From Pseudomonadota bacterium (GTDB lineage: Bacteria; Myxococcota_A; UBA796; GCA-2862545), in assembly GCA_947505245.1 (NCBI GenBank), contig CANNIZ010000022.1:1-64000 (forward strand): DNA of 64,000 nt, given 5' to 3'. Shown here piece by piece: positions 7,800 through 16,563 of this stretch. The translations under genes were made by a program, and so were the position numbers. Every line of letters begins with the position of its first letter. The first letter of the stretch is position 1. The notes beneath the pieces were generated by a model. The model was not told the DNA's origin, searched no databases, and saw only the letters and a list, made by a program, of their open reading frames with translations.

Positions 7800-8683
7800 A
7801 TGGCGGGTCACACAAAGGAGGAGCGGGCCTCAGCGCTCGTTCACCTGGGAGCCTGGGCGGAGAAGGCGCTCGGGCCCGAGTTCGAGGAGGCCGTCCAGGA
7901 CCTGTGGGGACACCTGCACGCGCGCGCCCTGGAGCTCGGCGACGCGCTCCCGATGGCCCAGGGCGTGGAGCAGGCGTGGTTTTGGTTTGATCGACCCCTG
8001 CCGGACGGTCGGCGCGTCGTCGAACGCTATGACGCGCTCGGCCAGCGACAGGACGAAGCGATCGGTGAACACGATCGCGAAGCACGGAAACGGAGCGCGG
8101 ACCTCATCCCCAGGCACGTCTACGTCGGTCTTGCCGAGCATGAAGGCCAGGGACTCGTCGACCCAGAAGGTCTTTCGCCGGTGCAACTCGAAGCTGACCC
8201 TCCACGACAGCACGTCGCGGGCGTCGGCGTGATCGGCGAGGAACCGGCGAACCCCGAAGTCCGTTCACGCCCCGCACCTTCACGATGGACGGGCAGAAGC
8301 TGACGGTCCCCGACCCGCCGCTCGACATGCTCCTGCGCGTGACGCTCAACGCTCTCCTGTACGCCACGAGCGCGGGGCCCGGGGCCGAGGAGCGCCAAAG
8401 CCCGCGCGCGCCGGGGAAGCTACCGCCGCGCGATCAGGCGGTGGTCAGCTCCGACAGCGTGTTCTTCCTTCCTGGCACCATCGACATCTCCCGCCTCCGG
8501 AAGCTCCAGGACCTCGGTCGCGCGCCCAGCGGCGGCCAGATGTTGCATCGTTTCATGGTGCGCGGTCATTGGCGGCGGCCTGCGAAGAACTGGCACGAGC
8601 AGCGCGCGCGGTGGATCGCCCCCTACTGGAAGGGGCCCGATCTCGCCTCGGTGATCGAGCGCACCTACAAGTTTAAACCCTGA
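7800..8683 (+). pseudogene. Gene of unknown function disrupted by an internal inversion
   Basis: Three protein-like pieces belong to one ancestral gene. Piece 1 (+, 7800 to ~8022) runs MAGHTKEERASALVHL to WFWFDRPLPDGRRVVE. Piece 2 reads on the minus strand (~8261 to 8027): TDFGVRRFLADHADARDV, then FELHRRKTFWVDESLAFM, then FVLSLAERVIA. Piece 3 (+, ~8264-8683) runs MDGQKLTVPDPPLD to HRFMVRGHWRRPAKNW and YWKGPDLASVIERTYK. The inverted part is flanked by GAACG (8022-8026) and CGTTC (8262-8266). Flipping it back joins pieces 2 and 3 in frame (AERVIAFTPRTFTMDG); the other junction is off by one base. Function unknown; not a nuclease or ATPase by motif. Confidence 0.65.
8022..8266. other. ~235-bp inverted segment between 5-bp inverted repeats
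   Basis: GAACG at 8022-8026 and CGTTC at 8262-8266 delimit a segment whose coding sense is opposite to both flanks. Restoring the orientation makes a continuous reading frame across the right junction. Confidence 0.6.
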
Positions 8684-9032
8684 AGTCCGCTGCCAAGACG
8701 ATGAATGGTGCACAGGTTCGCCGGCAACGCGCTCGCCAGCTCAACAACCCGCTCGGACGACGTTTGCGCGTCAGCTGACGGAGGTCTGGCAATGGCGCAA
8801 GGTCGAGACGCGTTCGAGCGACCGACGGCCTGGTTTGGCGTGGCGATTTACGTATGAACGGGCGAACGAGGCTAACTGTTTGCCCGATCGTTCCGTGCGG
8901 AGGCGCCGATAGGCAAAGTGCCAACCTCCCATGCGAATTCGCTGATGACTTCGTGAAAACCGATGTGATCGCAAGATCGACGGAGGAGCGACAGGCCCAG
9001 CACTTTGCCTACGTCAAATTTCAGCGCTCGTG
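8684..9032. other. Non-coding right end of the island
   Basis: About 350 bp with no credible gene on either strand and no obvious hairpin terminator. Slightly more AT-rich than its surroundings (for example 8930-8965). Confidence 0.5.
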
Positions 9033-9059
9033 AAACCCGGCATTCGAAGGCGCCCCCGG
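9033..9059 (-). repeat. 27-bp direct repeat, tRNA-proximal attachment-site copy
   Basis: Identical to 1389-1415. It contains the last nine bases of tRNA-Arg (3' acceptor strand and discriminator) plus 18 downstream bases. The intact tRNA on one side and the bare 3' fragment on the other define the inferred island. Confidence 0.75.
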
Positions 9060-9124
9060 CGCGAATCGAACGCGCGACCAACGGCTTAGAAGGCCGTTGC
9101 TCTATCCAACTGAGCTACGGGAGC
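9051..9124 (-). tRNA. tRNA-Arg (anticodon TCT)
   Basis: 74 nt folding into a full cloverleaf. The acceptor GCTCCCG pairs with CGGGGGC (one T-G), the D stem is GCTC/GAGC, the anticodon stem ACGGC/GCCGT holds loop CTTCTAA (anticodon TCT, codon AGA), and the T stem GCGCG/CGCGC has loop TTCGATT. Discriminator G; the CCA is not encoded. The 3' end is the inferred integration site. Confidence 0.97.
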
Positions 9125-9147
9125 AGCCCGCTCCCCTAACCCGGCCA

Positions 9148-10416
9148 TTACTCGGGTGCGGCAGCCTGTCGCCGCTTCGCGAGCTGTGCGACCACGACGT
9201 GCAGGCCGAACAGCATCAGCGGCAGCAGCAAGAACGCCGGCACCATGCTCTTTAGCGACACGCCAAACATCGCCGCAGTCATTTCTACGGAGTTTGGAAC
9301 AGGCCCCTTGTTGCTGACGGCATCGATCAGCGGCACCACCCCGAGCGCGGCCGCGAGGCCGCTGGTGATCGCGACGATGACGAACGGATTCATCATGAAC
9401 AAGGAGTCGGTGATGCCAGCAGCCGCCGCTTCGCGGAGGGTCGCAGGCTTCGGGCTGCCCGGCAGGGGGTTCGGCGTACGGAGCGCCTGCCAGAACACGA
9501 CGACGGCGATGCCAACCGTGCTGATGGCCGCCGTGGGCCATACCGAATCGGGCGCCACGGTGAAGGCTGCGAGCGTGAAGGCGAGCGCGGCGCCAACGTT
9601 CGCGAGCGCGATCATCCAGGCCTGGGCGGCGCCGCCGCGCCCCTGAAAGCGCACCGACTGCGAGGCGCCGACAGCGCCCACCGTGGCGCACGCGGCGAAT
9701 GCGGCGACATACATGACCGCCGGCGTGACCGACAGCGCGAAGTGGTCGAGCCACACCAACGGGCTTCCAGCGACCTTATTCGCGATGGACTCTTCGAGGG
9801 TATCCGAGGCGGCGACGACGACGAGGGCTGTGAGTGCGAGGATGATCGGGCCCGAGGTGCCCGCCGAGGAGAGCGCGGCCAACGGAGCGGGGTCGGCAGG
9901 GGCCGGCGGTTCGGTCTGCAGCGACGTCGCGATCGAGCCGCCGAGCGCGCCGAGGCCGGCAAAAGTCGCCATCACGAGCGCGCAGCCGAACCACTCGGCG
10001 ATCAGCAACGCGATCACGCATTGCGACAGCAACAACACGCCGGCGACGTCATCGTGTGGCAAGGCGAGACCCTGCCAGGCGGGCGCCAGGACCGCGAGCG
10101 CGAGCGCGGGAGCGGCGATCGTCCCGTACACGACGCTGCCGGCGGCGGCGCCCGCGATCGCGCCGGCTCCGATCGGACGTGCGGCGGGCAGCCCGGCGAT
10201 GACGCCCCCTGCGACGCCGAGCAGGGCGGCAATCACGTACCCGAGTGGCTCGACGAAGGTCGGCGCCGTGGTCCACCCCTCGACGAGCCGTGCCGGCAGC
10301 ACGAAGTAGAGCGGACCCACGAGTGCCAAGGCCGCCAGCAGACCGCTCGCATACCCACCGCCCACCAACGCGAGCCACCGCCGGCCGACGACATGTGGGT
10401 TTGTACCGAGTGACAT
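9148..10416 (-). CDS. Polytopic integral membrane protein of unknown function
   Basis: 422 residues, roughly ten hydrophobic segments rich in Ala, Gly and Val, with few charges. No transporter signature is recognised. A short soluble Pro/Ala loop (EPPAPADPAPLA) lies between the fifth and sixth segments. Start at 10416 chosen because GGAGG stands seven bases ahead of it. It is divergent from uppP with 85 bp between the starts, so the two probably share a promoter region. Confidence 0.75.
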   Translation of the reverse strand: MSLGTNPHVVGRRWLALVGGGYASGLLAALALVGPLYFVLPARLVEGWTTAPTFVEPLGYVIAALLGVAGGVIAGLPAARPIGAGAIAGAAAGSVVYGTIAAPALALAVLAPAWQGLALPHDDVAGVLLLSQCVIALLIAEWFGCALVMATFAGLGALGGSIATSLQTEPPAPADPAPLAALSSAGTSGPIILALTALVVVAASDTLEESIANKVAGSPLVWLDHFALSVTPAVMYVAAFAACATVGAVGASQSVRFQGRGGAAQAWMIALANVGAALAFTLAAFTVAPDSVWPTAAISTVGIAVVVFWQALRTPNPLPGSPKPATLREAAAAGITDSLFMMNPFVIVAITSGLAAALGVVPLIDAVSNKGPVPNSVEMTAAMFGVSLKSMVPAFLLLPLMLFGLHVVVAQLAKRRQAAAPE

Positions 10417-10501
10417 GGAGCCTCCAGGCGGTGACCGTACCATGCGCGGTCGTTGTGGGGCTTGCCGCGATACGTGACGGGCGCTCGAAGGGAGAACGCG
10501 G

Positions 10502-11308
10502 ATGACGTGGCTACAGGCCGTGATTTTGGGGCTCGTCGAAGGCATCACCGAGTTCCTGCCGGTGAGCAGCACCGGTCATCTGCTCGTCGCGGAGCGCATG
10601 ATGGGGCTCCCGGACGGCGAAGCCAGCAAGGCGTACGCGATCTGCATCCAGGCCGGCGCCATCCTCGCGGTCGGCGTGTTGTACACGCATCGCTTGAAGC
10701 AGACAGCTTTGGGCATGATCGGCCGGAACCCCGAAGGAAGGCGTCTCCTCGAGCGTATTCTCGTGGCGTTTGCCCCCGCCGTCGTCGCGGGTCTGTTGCT
10801 CGACAAACACGTGGAAGCCGTGCTGTTCGGGGCCTGGCCGGTGGTGATCGCCTGGGTCGTCGGCGGGGTGGCGATCCTCGTGTTCGGTCGGGATCTGCGC
10901 CTGACGGGCGCTGACCTCGGCGCGTTGTCGAACAAGCACGCGTTCCTGATCGGCCTCGCGCAGTGCGTCGCGATGTGGCCGGGCACGAGCCGCAGCCTCG
11001 CTACCATCGCCGGCGGGCTGCTCGTCGGCCTGTCGCTGCCGGCCGCAGTCGAGTTCTCGTTCCTGCTCGGGTTCATCACGCTCTCGGCGGCGACGGCGTT
11101 CTCGGCGCTCAAGCACGCGGACGAGATGTTCGCGGCCTACGGTGCTGCGCCGCTGCTGATCGGGTTCGTCGTCGCGTTCGTGTCGGCGGTGGTCGCCGTC
11201 CGCGGCATGGTCGCGTTCCTCGAGCGGGGCGGGTTCGCGCTGTTCGGCGTGTGGCGCATCGCTGCCGGCGCCATCGTCGCGGGCTTGCTGCTCGCCGGGC
11301 GCATCTGA
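10502..11308 (+). CDS. uppP: Undecaprenyl-diphosphatase (BacA/UppP family)
   Basis: 268 residues, the normal size. It removes a phosphate from undecaprenyl diphosphate so that the lipid carrier of peptidoglycan and other wall polymers can be reused; overexpression gives bacitracin resistance in known cases. Both signature regions are intact: EGITEFLPVSSTGHL near the N-terminus (catalytic E13/E17 region) and PGTSRSLATIAGG in the middle (Arg of the active site). About eight membrane segments. Confidence 0.96.
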   Translation: MTWLQAVILGLVEGITEFLPVSSTGHLLVAERMMGLPDGEASKAYAICIQAGAILAVGVLYTHRLKQTALGMIGRNPEGRRLLERILVAFAPAVVAGLLLDKHVEAVLFGAWPVVIAWVVGGVAILVFGRDLRLTGADLGALSNKHAFLIGLAQCVAMWPGTSRSLATIAGGLLVGLSLPAAVEFSFLLGFITLSAATAFSALKHADEMFAAYGAAPLLIGFVVAFVSAVVAVRGMVAFLERGGFALFGVWRIAAGAIVAGLLLAGRI

Positions 11309-11339
11309 GCCCGTTACCGGGGTGGGCTCGGAGAGAACG

Positions 11340-12140
11340 ATGGACGCACCCAAAGAGAAGCCCTACACGCTCGCGCCCGTAAAAGGGGGCCGGCTGCCTG
11401 AGCACGCCAAGCTCCTTTCCGCGGCCTTGCAGGACCTGATGGACAACATCGGGCCGTACGTGCTCGCGTCGCTCGCGCAGACGGTGATCGTACTCCCGGT
11501 CGTGTTCGTGTTCATCTTCGTGATCTACGCGGTGATCGGGGTCGGGGCGGTCGTAGGCATCGGCGGCATGGTCGCGCTCGCGAGCGTCGTCGGAGATGAC
11601 TACGCAGGGCTGGTGCTCGGGCTCGGTCAGCTGGTGATGTTCTTCGCGATGTTCCTGACCATCTTCGCGATGGCGGCGGGGCTTGGAGCCTTGCTCGCGC
11701 CGCTGTCCGCGAGCCTCTACCGCGCCGTGGTCAAGCACCAGCGCGGGGAGGGCAAGCTCGAATTCGGCTCCGTGTTCTCGACGATCACCGAGAACGTCGG
11801 CGGCGTCATGATGGTCCAGGTCGGCCTCTCGCTCGCCGTCATGGTCGGTGCGATGTTCTGCTACGTCCCCGGCATCGCTGTCGCGTTCCTCACGGCGTTC
11901 GCGGCGCCGCTCGTATACGTCCACGGACGCACGCCGCTGGAGGCCGTTACCATCGCGGTGAACCACACCAAGAACCACCTCGCGTGGCACGCGATCTGGT
12001 TCGCGATGATGCTTGTCGTCGGCATCGCAGCCTCCTATGTGCCCATCCTCGGGCCGGCGTTCTTGTTGGCCCTGCAGGTTCGCGCGTACCGCGAGCTGTT
12101 CGGCGACGGCGAAGAGCCCGTGCTCGACGTGGTGGCGTGA
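11340..12140 (+). CDS. Polytopic membrane protein, possible bactofilin-unrelated envelope protein of unknown function
   Basis: 266 residues. A soluble N-terminal ~35 residues is followed by about five to six membrane segments, with a polar patch HTKNHLAWHA before the last pair. The architecture (IPGI-like segment, then PLEA and a Ser/Asn turn, then two helices) resembles the protein at 57125-57850, so the two may be distant paralogs. Start at 11340 has GGAGAG at good spacing. It overlaps the downstream methyltransferase by one base (TGATG) and follows uppP by 31 bp, so all three are likely cotranscribed. No function is recognised. Confidence 0.7.
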   Translation: MDAPKEKPYTLAPVKGGRLPEHAKLLSAALQDLMDNIGPYVLASLAQTVIVLPVVFVFIFVIYAVIGVGAVVGIGGMVALASVVGDDYAGLVLGLGQLVMFFAMFLTIFAMAAGLGALLAPLSASLYRAVVKHQRGEGKLEFGSVFSTITENVGGVMMVQVGLSLAVMVGAMFCYVPGIAVAFLTAFAAPLVYVHGRTPLEAVTIAVNHTKNHLAWHAIWFAMMLVVGIAASYVPILGPAFLLALQVRAYRELFGDGEEPVLDVVA

Positions 12141-12979
12141 TGGCTTCGAACCAGGAGCAGATCGATTTCTGGAGCGGCGTGGCCGGTGAGCGCTGGGTTT
12201 CGGCTCAGCGCGAGATGGACCGCACCATCCGCCCGCTCGGAGACGCGGCGCTAACGGCGCTGGACCTCACGCCGGGCCTGCGCGTGCTCGACGTCGGCTG
12301 TGGCTGCGGCGACACCACGTTGGCGATCGCCGAGCGCGTCGGCCCCGCGGGGCGCGTCCTCGGGGTCGACGTGTCCGAGCCGATGCTCGCGCGGGCCCGC
12401 GAGCGCGCGAAGACGGCGCCCGGCGCCCCGATCGAATTCGACTTCGCGGACGCGGCGAGCACCCCGCTCCGCACGATCGATCGCATCTACTCGCGGTTCG
12501 GCGTGATGTTCTTCGACGACCCCGTCGGCGCGTTCCGCCACCTGCGTTCGGCGCTCGCTCCGGGCGGTCGAATCGCGTTCGTGTGCTGGCGCCCGCTCAC
12601 CGCGAACCCGTGGGCGCACCTCCCGCTCGAGGCGACCGTGTCGGTCCTCGGCCCGGCGCCCACAGCTCCGGCGCCGGATGCGCCGGGTCCGTTTGCGTTT
12701 GGGGACGCCGCCCGCCTGCGCGCGATCCTCGGCTATGCGGGCTGGAAGGACGTGTCGATCGAGCCGTTCGACACGGAGCTCCAGTGGACGACCTCGGATG
12801 ACGACGAGGCGTTGCGCGAGACGTTCGTGCGCATCGGCCCCGCCGCCCGCCGCCTGGTCGACGCTCCGGAAGGCCTCCGCGAGCGCGCGATCGCCGCGAT
12901 CCTCGAGGCGTTGGGTCCCTATCGAAAGCCCACGGGGCTCGTCATGCCCGCCGCTGTCTGGATCGTCAGCGCGCGGTGA
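12140..12979 (+). CDS. Class I SAM-dependent methyltransferase
   Basis: 279 residues. SAM-binding motif I is VLDVGCGCGDTTLAI (about 52-66), followed by an acidic end of strand 2 (VLGVDVSEPML) and post-motif DFADA and FDDPVGAFRHL blocks as in UbiE/Methyltransf_11-type enzymes. The substrate cannot be read from the sequence; small-molecule methylation is likely given the C-terminal lid (LQWTTSDDDEALRETF). Start overlaps the previous stop by one base. Confidence 0.88.
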   Translation: MASNQEQIDFWSGVAGERWVSAQREMDRTIRPLGDAALTALDLTPGLRVLDVGCGCGDTTLAIAERVGPAGRVLGVDVSEPMLARARERAKTAPGAPIEFDFADAASTPLRTIDRIYSRFGVMFFDDPVGAFRHLRSALAPGGRIAFVCWRPLTANPWAHLPLEATVSVLGPAPTAPAPDAPGPFAFGDAARLRAILGYAGWKDVSIEPFDTELQWTTSDDDEALRETFVRIGPAARRLVDAPEGLRERAIAAILEALGPYRKPTGLVMPAAVWIVSAR

Positions 12980-13016
12980 ATCGCCAGCCGGGTGCAACGT
13001 CCGGTAGAGTGCGCGA

Positions 13017-14477
13017 ATGACACCGCTCGACCAGTCCGTGCAGGCGCTCGCGCTCGAGTTCCACCAGGACGGCATGTCCGCGACGCCGGAGGCTGTCGCG
13101 AGCCTCCACGCCCAGGCGTGCGCGGGTGGGGCTGCGGTGTCGTGTCGCGCGTCCGAATGGCGAACCCTCGAGGGCAAGTGGGCGCGTGCCGACCTCGCGG
13201 ATGCGGGTCCGATCGCGGCCGAACTGTGCGGCCAGGGCGATGCGGTCGCCTGCCTGTTGTCGTCCTGGGCCGTGTTCGCGGCCGGCGGCGAGCGGCAGGT
13301 CGGGCTCGACCACCTCGCGAAGGCGTGCGCTGCGGGGCTCGAGCGCGCGTGTGGCGAGGCGGCGTACCTGGAGCAGACGCCGGGCGTCGCGATAACCACG
13401 ATCGATCGCGCCTGTGTGTCCGGCGTAGGCAACGCGTGTATGCTCGCAGGCAACCTCTACCGCACAGGTGCTACCGACCTGTCCGTCGATCTCGTCCTGG
13501 CGGCGGAGCGCTTCAAGGCGGGCTGCACCCTGGGAGACGTCGAGAGTTGCACAAACCTCGCGCGCGCCGAGCAGCTCGGTGAAGGCGTGCCCGCCGACTT
13601 TCCATCGGCGGAGGGGCGCTTCCAAGCTGCGTGTTTTTCGGGCGGGGATGGTCGCGCGTGCGCGCTGCTCGCCGCGATTTATGCGCCGGACGGCCCTGTT
13701 CCGATGTCGAACGCTCACGACGAGGAGGTCGCGCGCGCCTGCGAGCTCGGGTACCTCGCGTCCTGCCCTCCCGCACCTGCAGCCGTCGCGTCCGCGCCGG
13801 TCGAGGTCCCTCCGGCCCCGATCGAACCGCCCCCACCTCCGCCGGACCCGTCGCTCGTCGACCGCGTGTCGACCTGGCTCGGCGACTGGTTTCCGTGGTG
13901 GGTCGCGCCGTTCCTTCCGCTGATCTTGTTGGCGCAGCACGCCTATCGAAAGCGAAAAGCGGACGCGTGGGTGGCGGCAGCTCACGGCGCGGGTCTGGTG
14001 CCGACGGGAGCCTGGCCCGACGTCGCGATGAGCGGCAAGCTTGCGGGCGTCGAGGTGAAGGTTCGGCAGTGGGAAGCGTCGCACGGCAGGAAGGACGATC
14101 ATTCGGGCAAGGGCCGAACGACGAGCCGCCACGTGCGCGCCGAGGCTTCTACGAGCCGCGATCTTGCGGGGCTCGTGGTGTACGAAGAGGGCTGGATGTC
14201 CACCGTCGGCAAGGCGTTCGGGATGACGGATGTCGAGATCGGCGACCCGGCGTTCGACAAGGTCTTCGTGGTGAAATGTGCGGACCCGGAGGTGGCGCGT
14301 CGCGCGCTGGACGCGCCGGTGCGGCGGGCGTTGCTCGACACCTTCGCGATGCTCGGTTCGGTTGGGATTGAAGACGGCAAGATCGTCTACGCCGCGCACA
14401 GCGAGATCAGCGGCAAGCGCGCGATCGACATCGCGCTCGCCCTCGCGACCTGCTCCGCCTCCTTCGGCGACGCCTAA
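13017..14477 (+). CDS. Sel1-like repeat membrane protein with C-terminal cytoplasmic-type domain
   Basis: 486 residues. The first ~245 are Cys-rich Sel1/Hcp-like helical repeats (units ending in GLERACGEA, GVGNACMLAG, GDVESCTNLA and GGDGRACALLA). A Pro-rich linker (PPAPIEPPPPPPDP) and one membrane segment (about 292-310, PWWVAPFLPLILLA) follow, then a ~170-residue domain of unknown family containing GVEVKVRQWE and DPAFDKVFVVKC. There is no N-terminal signal peptide, so which side carries the repeats is uncertain. Its 3' end overlaps the convergent radical SAM gene by 4 bp. Confidence 0.75.
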   Translation: MTPLDQSVQALALEFHQDGMSATPEAVASLHAQACAGGAAVSCRASEWRTLEGKWARADLADAGPIAAELCGQGDAVACLLSSWAVFAAGGERQVGLDHLAKACAAGLERACGEAAYLEQTPGVAITTIDRACVSGVGNACMLAGNLYRTGATDLSVDLVLAAERFKAGCTLGDVESCTNLARAEQLGEGVPADFPSAEGRFQAACFSGGDGRACALLAAIYAPDGPVPMSNAHDEEVARACELGYLASCPPAPAAVASAPVEVPPAPIEPPPPPPDPSLVDRVSTWLGDWFPWWVAPFLPLILLAQHAYRKRKADAWVAAAHGAGLVPTGAWPDVAMSGKLAGVEVKVRQWEASHGRKDDHSGKGRTTSRHVRAEASTSRDLAGLVVYEEGWMSTVGKAFGMTDVEIGDPAFDKVFVVKCADPEVARRALDAPVRRALLDTFAMLGSVGIEDGKIVYAAHSEISGKRAIDIALALATCSASFGDA

Positions 14478-15844
14478 CGATCGACGCCGATCGGCCCGCC
14501 GCGCCCGCGCAGCTGCCGCAGCCGCTGCCGCGCGGTCCATAGCGCCGACGCGCCCGCCTGCACGCCCGCGACCGCGACCTGGAGCCCGCCGGGGTTCCAG
14601 AATTGCCCGTCGATCAGCGTGTGGTCCTTGTCGATCAGGCCGGACTCCTTCGCGAGCTCGGCCAGTCGCGTGTGCGGGTACAGGCGGATCGGCTGCATCA
14701 TCAGCAGCGTGAACATGCGCAGGTTCGGCCCGAGCTGCCACTTCGCGTGGGCGAGGAACTGGAAGATCGCGGCCAACGAGCGCGCGTCCTCGCCAGGGCT
14801 GTTCAGGAAGAAGCTGTACTCGACGTCCATGTCGTGCTTCTTCGCGAGCTCGACGGTGTACAACATGTCCGCGTAGCGGAAGTTCTTGTCGAGCCGCCTG
14901 AGCATGCGGTCGTCCACGTGGTCCGGCGAGAACGAAAGCAGGCCGCAGCCCGCCTCCTTGAGCGCGACGATGAGCTCGTCCGGCAACGTGTTCTTGTGCT
15001 CGTTCATCCACGCCGACCACCGCACGGGCAGGCGCCGCTTCACGAGCTCGTCGCAGATCGCCATCGCGTGGGAGACGGGGATGTTGAAGATCTGGTCGCA
15101 GAAGAACAGCTGCCGCACACCGTACTTCGTGTACAGGTCCTCGATCTCGTCGACCACGTCCACGGCGGGCCGCTGCCGCACGGTGCGTCCGAGCAGGTAG
15201 GTGTCGCTGCAGTGGATGCAATGAAGCGCGCAGCCGCGCTTGCTCTGCACGCCGACGGACACGAAGCTCGACGCGATGTACGGCGCGTGATCGAGCAGAT
15301 CGCGCCGCGGGTGGCGCACGGCCGCGAAGTTCACCGTGGGCGGCGTGCCGCTGTAAACGACCTTTCCGTCGCGTCGCGCGTACACCCCGGGCACCTCCCA
15401 CGGTGTGTCCTTCTTCGCGATCAGCTCGGGAAACCTGTGCTCCCCTTCGCCCCACAGGCCCGCGTCTACGCCCGGGAGGCGCGCCATGAACTCCTCGGCG
15501 TACAGCGAGAACGCGGTGCCGCCGGCCACCACGAACGCGTTCGGGCAGGTGGCGCGCACCAATTCGACGGTGCGCTGCTGCGGCGCGAAGTCGTCCTCGT
15601 GGCTGCCAGGCTTGGCGACCTTGATGTTGCGCAGCGACACCCCGACGACATCCGGCTCGAACGCGACGAGCTCGTCGCCCAGCCGTCGCATCGCGGCGTC
15701 CGCGCCGCCGTCCAACGCCCACACGTTGACGTCGACGATGCGCACGTCGTGGCCGTCCAGATGGGCCGCGAGGTACGCGAGGCCGATCGGGTACACGAGC
15801 TCCATGTCGAGCGCTGTGAAGGCTTGGACGAGCAGGATGCGCAT
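14474..15844 (-). CDS. Radical SAM protein with N-terminal B12-binding-like domain
   Basis: 456 residues. The N-terminal ~150 residues form a cobalamin-binding-like Rossmann fold (RILLVQAF, IGLAYLAAHL, DVVGVSLRNIKVAKPG). The radical SAM core starts with CALHCIHC (C205, C209, C212, the CX3CX2C cluster ligands). A substrate-side region includes WMNEHKNTLPDELI and SFSPDHVDDRMLRRLD. The family (Elp3/MiaB/NifB-like fold) includes methyltransferases and cyclases of natural products; the substrate is not evident. Start ATG 15844 chosen at the onset of homology. It is divergent from arfB, only 49 bp away. Confidence 0.88.
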   Translation of the reverse strand: MRILLVQAFTALDMELVYPIGLAYLAAHLDGHDVRIVDVNVWALDGGADAAMRRLGDELVAFEPDVVGVSLRNIKVAKPGSHEDDFAPQQRTVELVRATCPNAFVVAGGTAFSLYAEEFMARLPGVDAGLWGEGEHRFPELIAKKDTPWEVPGVYARRDGKVVYSGTPPTVNFAAVRHPRRDLLDHAPYIASSFVSVGVQSKRGCALHCIHCSDTYLLGRTVRQRPAVDVVDEIEDLYTKYGVRQLFFCDQIFNIPVSHAMAICDELVKRRLPVRWSAWMNEHKNTLPDELIVALKEAGCGLLSFSPDHVDDRMLRRLDKNFRYADMLYTVELAKKHDMDVEYSFFLNSPGEDARSLAAIFQFLAHAKWQLGPNLRMFTLLMMQPIRLYPHTRLAELAKESGLIDKDHTLIDGQFWNPGGLQVAVAGVQAGASALWTARQRLRQLRGRGGPIGVDR

Positions 15845-15893
15845 TGAACGAGATACTAGCCGGAAGGAACGGGCCCCGCCTGGAGGAGATGAC

Positions 15894-16322
15894 GTGGAGG
15901 ACATCGTCGTGCGACCGGACGTGCGCATCCCCGCGCATGAGCTCGACGAGACCACGTCGCGGGCCGGAGGTGCCGGCGGGCAGCACGTGAACAAGGTGAG
16001 CACGCGCGTTCAGCTGCGGTGGAACATCCCGAACAGCTCGGCGCTGCGCGAAGACCTGAAGGCCCGCCTGTTGATCCGCCTGCGCTCCAAGCTCACCACC
16101 GAGGGCGACCTGCTCATCGTGGTTGACGACTCGCGCAGCCAGCTGCAGAATCGCCTCGAGGCCCGCGAACGCCTCGCCGAGGTCGTCCGCCTCGCGCTCG
16201 TCGTGCAGAAGAAGCGCGTCGCGACCAAACCCGGCAAGGGTGCGGAGCGGCGCCGGGTGGACGACAAGAAGCGCAAGGGCGCCACAAAACAGGGTCGCAA
16301 GACCGTCGGAAACGAGGAGTAG
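15894..16322 (+). CDS. arfB: Peptidyl-tRNA hydrolase ArfB (ribosome rescue)
   Basis: 142 residues, the size of ArfB/YaeJ. It binds ribosomes stalled on non-stop mRNA and hydrolyses the peptidyl-tRNA. The catalytic GGQ is in RAGGAGGQHVNKV (about 22-34), and the basic C-terminal tail that enters the mRNA channel is present (KKRVATKPGKG, then RRRVDDKKRKG). Start GTG at 15894 is preceded by GGAGGAG with a five-base spacer. Confidence 0.93.
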   Translation: MEDIVVRPDVRIPAHELDETTSRAGGAGGQHVNKVSTRVQLRWNIPNSSALREDLKARLLIRLRSKLTTEGDLLIVVDDSRSQLQNRLEARERLAEVVRLALVVQKKRVATKPGKGAERRRVDDKKRKGATKQGRKTVGNEE

Positions 16323-16323
16323 A

Positions 16324-16545
16324 ATGCCGATCCCACCCGACTCTGCTGAACGCATCAAGCGGCTCCGTTCGCTCGCGTACCACGCTGATCGCGCTGCCAA
16401 GGGGCTCGCGGGGGCGCCGCTCGCGCTGATGCTGCCCGCCGCGGAGCCGAAGGAGCTCACGATGCTGGAGGGGACGCAGCTGCTGGCGGCCAACGGCTGG
16501 GACGTCGATCTCGCGTTGGCGGCGTACAAGGCTCGCAAGGCGTGA
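16324..16545 (+). CDS. Small hypothetical protein, UBA-like C-terminus
   Basis: 73 residues. The start lies one base beyond the arfB stop, so it is almost certainly in the same operon. The C-terminal part (MLEGTQLLAANGWDVDLALAAYKARKA) has the pattern of a small three-helix UBA/TS-N-like fold, which often contacts nucleic acid or ribosomal partners. Function unknown. Confidence 0.65.
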   Translation: MPIPPDSAERIKRLRSLAYHADRAAKGLAGAPLALMLPAAEPKELTMLEGTQLLAANGWDVDLALAAYKARKA

Positions 16546-16563
16546 ACGTAGCCGGCTGACGGG

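Larger units (their letters stand above)
1389..9059. mobile_element. Putative integrated genomic island at tRNA-Arg(TCT), ~7.6 kb
   Basis: Bounded by exact 27-bp direct repeats, one being the tRNA-Arg 3' end. The cargo is accessory in character: a small HTH protein, the large helical protein with its membrane partner, an IS903-group element, an ATPase/nuclease-like protein and a broken gene. No integrase gene is visible. It may have been lost, may act in trans, or the small HTH protein at 1480-1632 may be all that remains of a recombinase tail. Loose spacing and two decayed genes contrast with the tightly packed chromosome after 9124. Confidence 0.6.

Noticed and set aside
7830-8213. Minus-strand frame as an independent gene
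   Set aside because: Its protein-like part (ending near 8027) fits into the interrupted plus-strand gene when inverted, and the rest is shadow.
10511-11990. Long antisense frames opposite uppP and the following membrane protein
   Set aside because: Glu/Arg/His-rich translations typical of the complement of membrane-protein genes.
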